Assembly: GCA_003512525.1 (NCBI GenBank)
Contig: DOQG01000047.1
Location: 1-17,446 of the forward strand
DNA from: Oscillospiraceae bacterium
GTDB lineage: Bacteria > Bacillota > Clostridia > Oscillospirales > Ruminococcaceae
Reading direction: 5' to 3'
Length of the DNA: 17,446 nt
The translations under genes were made by a program, and so were the position numbers. Position 1 is the stretch's first letter, and every line of letters starts with the position of its first letter. The notes under the pieces are model-generated. The model worked only from the letters and a program-made list of their open reading frames with translations, was not told where the DNA came from and ran no database searches. This document shows, piece by piece, positions 14,817-17,446 of the stretch.

Positions 14817-15476
14817 TCAATCGGCATTGACGGCGGTGTGGATAAAGCGGCAGATGGGGTAAAGAGAGCGAAAGCCATCAAGGATAAGTGGCTTTAAATC
14901 AGGGGTGAAGACGGTTTCGTCCTCGTATGTAAAGCTTGCCGAACAGCTGATGGACTTGCGGTTGTACCAGCCGTCAAGCAGGGGAGAAACCTCGCCCTTT
15001 TTGCGCTTGTAGAGGTCGCCCTCAAGCGTAAAGATGTTCTGCTTGTTGTAGGCTCTGACTAGCTTTGAGAACTTGTCGGGTGCGGAATCTATGGCGTTCC
15101 TGAGCTTTTGCATAGCGCCTGCGGAGGCGCTCCACATACCCATTCCGTAGCCCCAGCCCTCGCATGAAAGCTCAAAGTAGAAAGCCGGTGCTATCCACCA
15201 GTCCTGCCGCGTTTCCTTGAACGTAAACCAATAATTGTCACGGTAAGGGTAGGCGTGGGGGAAGCGCGCGTCCTTTACGATCCTTGACACGGAGCTTACC
15301 GTGTCATAGCCTATTTCACCGTAAAAATCGCAGAAAAGCTCTTCACAGAGCGCTTTCATGGGCGCTGCAAGGTACTGTCTGTAATCTTCCTTGTGGTGTT
15401 CATACCATGGTTTATTATTGTTGAGCCGTATCCCCCACAGGAAGTCTACGGCATTTTTTGTAAATCCGTCAAACAT
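14817..15476 (-). CDS. DUF2461 family protein
   Basis: The protein has 219 residues from the ATG at 15474-15476, with AAAGGA upstream. Signature sequences are FLWGIRLNNNKPWYEHHKED near the start, RIVKDARFPHAYPYRDNYWF, FYFELSCEGWGYGMGMW in the centre and FTLEGDLYKRKK towards the end. These are characteristic of DUF2461 (YaaA/TIGR02453-like), conserved cytoplasmic proteins of unknown biochemical function. Length is normal for the family. It converges with the broken DinB gene and diverges from the TspO gene. The frame stays open upstream, but that extension crosses the gene's own promoter. Confidence 0.88.
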   Translation of the reverse strand: MFDGFTKNAVDFLWGIRLNNNKPWYEHHKEDYRQYLAAPMKALCEELFCDFYGEIGYDTVSSVSRIVKDARFPHAYPYRDNYWFTFKETRQDWWIAPAFYFELSCEGWGYGMGMWSASAGAMQKLRNAIDSAPDKFSKLVRAYNKQNIFTLEGDLYKRKKGEVSPLLDGWYNRKSISCSASFTYEDETVFTPDLKPLILDGFRSLYPICRFIHTAVNAD

Positions 15477-15508
15477 TTTTATCGTCCTTTCGTGATGCTT
15501 CAATGTAT

Positions 15509-15537
15509 ATTTTACACTGTTACGAGGTAAAATGCAA
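15509..15537 (-). promoter_or_regulatory. Promoter of the DUF2461 gene
   Basis: On the minus strand TTGCAT (15532-15537) and TAAAAT (15509-15514) are 17 bp apart, about 33 bp upstream of the start codon. Confidence 0.6.
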
Positions 15538-15618
15538 GTGGGAATAAACGGACAATGTGAGCACACAATATTATTTGATATGCCGGGAAACGGCTCTATA
15601 AAGCGAAAGGGTGATAGT

Positions 15619-16095
15619 GTGAAACGCCACAACAAATGGCTTGGTCTTATACTGTATATACTGTCGGCGGAGGTTATCGGAATGTCTTCGGGGCTGATCG
15701 CGGGGAGCTTCACGGAGTTTTTTGAGAAATACAATCAGCCGCCGTTACTGCCGCCTGCGTGGGTGTTCCCGGTAGTGTGGATAATACTGTATGCAGTGAT
15801 GGGGATATCGGCGCACATTATTCATTACAGTGACGCGGCGGTGAGTGTGAAGCGTAAACTACTGACGGTTTACTGGGCTCAGCTGATAGTGAATTTCTTG
15901 TGGAGCATAATATTTGTGCGGTTTGAGCTGTTGTGGCTCGCGGCGGCGGATATAGCTCTGCTGCTCATTCTGATCGGAATTATGATACTCGGCTTCGGCA
16001 AAGTCAAGCATATCGCAGGGAATATAAATATACCGTATTTTCTGTGGGTGGCGTTTGCAACGTATCTTAATATCGCTACTATATTTGTAAACTGA
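15619..16095 (+). CDS. tspO: TspO/MBR-family membrane protein
   Basis: The protein has 158 residues from the GTG at 15619, preceded by AAAGGGTGA at a good distance. In-frame ATGs at 15532 and 15580 have no ribosome site and would add a non-hydrophobic extension not seen in the family. There are five hydrophobic helices. The family signature PPLLPPAWVFPVVWIILYAV, followed by MGISA, is present in the first loop and second helix, and AQLIVNFLWSIIFVRFELLW marks the third to fourth helices. Family members bind porphyrins and other tetrapyrroles or lipids in the membrane; the job here is unknown. A TTGATA/TATAAA pair with a 16-bp spacer ends at about 15602 and may be its promoter, with a very short leader. 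Confidence 0.88.
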   Translation: MKRHNKWLGLILYILSAEVIGMSSGLIAGSFTEFFEKYNQPPLLPPAWVFPVVWIILYAVMGISAHIIHYSDAAVSVKRKLLTVYWAQLIVNFLWSIIFVRFELLWLAAADIALLLILIGIMILGFGKVKHIAGNINIPYFLWVAFATYLNIATIFVN

Positions 16096-16144
16096 CAGTG
16101 GTTTACGGTGGGCGAAAATCAAAGCAAAAACAGAAATACAGTAT

Positions 16145-16173
16145 GTGTACCACCGGTATGTACAGTGGTACAC
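16145..16173. repeat. Perfect inverted repeat downstream of tspO
   Basis: GTGTACCAC (16145-16153) and GTGGTACAC (16165-16173) pair over 9 bp around 11 nt, followed by TTTGCTG. It may be a weak terminator for tspO or a protein-binding dyad. The rest of 16096-16318 is AT-rich with no supported gene. Confidence 0.55.
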
Positions 16174-16318
16174 TTTGCTGTGCATAAAAGGAAATAAATG
16201 TAAAACTATAGTGTAGCAAAAAGATTGCGCGCGCGTGAACCTGTTAAGTAAATGATGCAAAATTTAATCTGAATTAAGTAGCGATATTTAAGTAACTTAA
16301 TTACAGCGGCAGATGAAG

Positions 16319-16339
16319 ATTATTCGTATATAGAATAAT
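16319..16339. promoter_or_regulatory. Inverted repeat just upstream of the LRR-gene promoter
   Basis: ATTATTC and GAATAAT are perfect arms around a 7-nt spacer and end 12 bp before the -35. The position suits an operator for an activator or repressor. Confidence 0.4.
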
Positions 16340-16351
16340 GGTAAACTGTTC

Positions 16352-16380
16352 TTGACAAAAATCTGTAAGGGTGATATACT
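16352..16380 (+). promoter_or_regulatory. Promoter of the leader RNA / LRR gene
   Basis: A perfect TTGACA (16352-16357) and TATACT (16375-16380) are 17 bp apart. Transcription should start near 16387, leaving about 220 nt of leader before the ATG at 16610. Confidence 0.75.
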
Positions 16381-16386
16381 TGTGCT

Positions 16387-16573
16387 AATGGAAGTATAAA
16401 GTTAAGACTGATGAAATAAGTGGTGAGAGATATGTGCAAGACGGTAAATGCCAATTTATGTAAACGGGGGGGGGCTCTATAAAAGCGCCTCTGTAAGTTG
16501 TGCACAATATCTCTGCGTAAAATTCAATATGGTAATTAAGGCATAGTACACGAGGGGTGGGGTATGCCTTTTT
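16387..16573 (+). ncRNA. Candidate structured leader RNA (riboswitch-like or small RNA), class not recognised
   Basis: Between a clear promoter and an intrinsic terminator lies about 187 nt without a supported gene. AGAGATAT-GTGCA (16426-16438) pairs with TGCAC-A-ATATCTCT (16501-16514): 13 base pairs with one bulged A, closing a 62-nt region. Inside are a small TAAAT/ATTTA hairpin (16445-16458) and a second one using the G-run and GCGCCTC (about 16467-16490), so a three-way junction is possible. The terminator at 16538-16573 follows. Promoter, closed domain, terminator and gene is the layout of a transcription-attenuating leader. The layout would equally fit a free-standing small RNA. I do not recognise a known riboswitch consensus in it. 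Confidence 0.45.
16538..16573 (+). terminator. Terminator inside the LRR-gene leader
   Basis: AAGGCATA (16538-16545) and TATGCCTT (16563-16570) form a perfect 8-bp stem with a G-rich loop, followed by TTT and an AT-rich stretch. It is 37 nt before the start codon of the gene and downstream of its only visible promoter. Confidence 0.68.
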
Positions 16574-16609
16574 AATATTTTTACTACTTTTATGAAAGAA
16601 GGATAAGTT

Positions 16610-17422
16610 ATGAAGTTAAAAAGAATAACTGTAGCATTACTTGCGGCGGTTGTGACGGTAAGTTCGTTTACAATCAATGCGTTTGCGGACAGCGGCTCGG
16701 ACAAAATTGCCGTTTCTACTGAAAACGATACCTATTCGGATGGAAATGAAGATATTGAAATGCCGCCGGAAACTTCGGACGAGCGAATATATGTTAAGTG
16801 TACATCTTTGGTTGATTTGCAGAGTGATCACCCTTATGAAGATGATTCCGACATCACATACGTTTACACAGATAAAAGTTGTAATAATCTGAAGATTACC
16901 TTTTCTGAGGACACAGAATTTGAAAATCGCTATGATTATCTTACGGTATATGACGGAAACGATAACGAAATAGGAAAATATTCAGGTACTGAGCTTGCCG
17001 GCGGCTCTGTTAAAGTACCGGGTAATACAGCAAAACTCAGACTTACATCTGACGGCGTAGGCAATTGTTACGGTTTTAAGGTTGATTCTGTAGAAAATAT
17101 TGACAATGTGCCGAAGCAGGGCGACCCGGAATATGATTATATTCTGTCAGATAACGGAACGGACGATGATGGAAATCCTATTTACAGCATAGAACAATAC
17201 AGGGGAGCCGGAGGAAATGTTGTTATACCTTCAGAAATAAACGGATTAAAGGTAACAGCAATACGCTATGGAGCATTCAAGGAATGCACAACACTGAAGA
17301 GTGTAACGATACCTGACAGTGTGACGAGTATAGGCGCTAGTGCTTTCAGTTATTGCAGAAATCTAACAAGTGTAACACTGTCAAATGGTGTGACAAGTAT
17401 AGACTGGGGCGCTTTTTGCTGA
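16610..17422 (+). CDS. Secreted CUB-like / BspA-type leucine-rich repeat protein, apparently truncated
   Basis: The protein has 270 residues. A signal peptide is clear (Lys-rich start, hydrophobic ALLAAVVTVSSF, probable cleavage after NAFA at about residue 26). Residues about 60-160 form a CUB-like beta domain: YVYTDKSCNNLKITFSED, RYDYLTVYDGNDNEIGKYSG and KLRLTSDG. Residues about 180-270 are LRR_5 repeats (GLKVTAIRYGAFKECTTLKS, then VTIPDSVTSIGASAFSYC and a third SVTLSNGVTSIDWGAF). Such proteins sit on or near the cell surface and bind hosts, fibres or other cells. The frame stops right after a third AF-C, where relatives usually carry many more repeats and an anchor or dockerin, so a frameshift or deletion near 17410 is likely. 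GAAGGA before the ATG is the ribosome site. Confidence 0.8.
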   Translation: MKLKRITVALLAAVVTVSSFTINAFADSGSDKIAVSTENDTYSDGNEDIEMPPETSDERIYVKCTSLVDLQSDHPYEDDSDITYVYTDKSCNNLKITFSEDTEFENRYDYLTVYDGNDNEIGKYSGTELAGGSVKVPGNTAKLRLTSDGVGNCYGFKVDSVENIDNVPKQGDPEYDYILSDNGTDDDGNPIYSIEQYRGAGGNVVIPSEINGLKVTAIRYGAFKECTTLKSVTIPDSVTSIGASAFSYCRNLTSVTLSNGVTSIDWGAFC

Positions 17423-17446
17423 GGTTAGATAGCGATACTTTTTACA

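Noticed and set aside
15532..15618. Longer TspO start at ATG 15532
   Set aside because: No ribosome site; it overlaps the DUF2461 promoter region and adds a non-hydrophobic stretch absent from the family.
16096..16505. Minus-strand open frames (16320-16505 and the end of 15859-16260) in the gap after tspO
   Set aside because: Low-complexity, no domain or ribosome site; one lies opposite the tspO gene and the other over the promoter and leader RNA.
16600..17446. Repeated LRR units as a possible CRISPR or DNA repeat array
   Set aside because: The similarity is in the protein (LRR_5 repeats), with degenerate DNA copies and no spacer pattern.

Overview
The window looks like the chromosome of a fibre-degrading gut or rumen Clostridia species, most likely a Ruminococcus-like member of the Oscillospiraceae. 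This is inferred from purine-rich GGAGG-type ribosome binding sites, TTGACA/TATAAT-type promoters, LytTR signalling, BspA-type leucine-rich repeats, and carbohydrate genes (GH43, a GH130 phosphorylase) whose sequences resemble Ruminococcus proteins as I recall them. No rRNA, tRNA or CRISPR array was seen.

Layout. (1) 1-2802: a GH43 glycosidase start (minus strand, cut by the window edge) diverges from a three-part regulator with a LacI-like sensor, a degenerate GGDEF-like middle and an AraC helix-turn-helix. A 103-bp terminal-inverted-repeat element fills the start of the GH43 leader. (2) 2803-3771: a scrap yard holding a DUF4417 remnant fused in frame to the catalytic C-terminal part of an IS3-type transposase, flanked by further copies of the same palindromic repeat family. 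(3) 3791-8198, minus strand: a LytTR response regulator and GHKL sensor kinase pair with its own promoter and a strong terminator, then a separately promoted secreted or anchored beta-propeller-like protein. (4) 8261-9200, minus strand: an orphan LytTR domain fused in frame to a serine recombinase fragment that carries two frameshifts and ends in a stray membrane-anchor tail. (5) 9290-12755, plus strand: rnr, mscL and a four-helix membrane protein, probably one operon. (6) 12801-14095: a monocistronic mannosylglucose phosphorylase with a clear promoter and terminator. (7) 14114-16095: a DinB-family gene broken by one amber codon, a convergent DUF2461 gene, and a divergent TspO/MBR gene. (8) 16096-17446: a long non-coding leader with promoter, a 13-bp long-range helix and a terminator, then a secreted CUB-like/LRR protein that stops early.

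How the genes relate. The GH43 and its divergent regulator look like a substrate-controlled glycan locus, and the GH130 enzyme would feed mannosylglucose into central metabolism. The kinase/regulator pair plausibly controls surface functions, and the adjacent beta-propeller protein is a candidate target, though this is inference only. The most unusual features are the structured leader RNA before the LRR gene, the two in-frame chimaeras left by mobile-element decay, and the repeat element placed at the start of the GH43 transcript.
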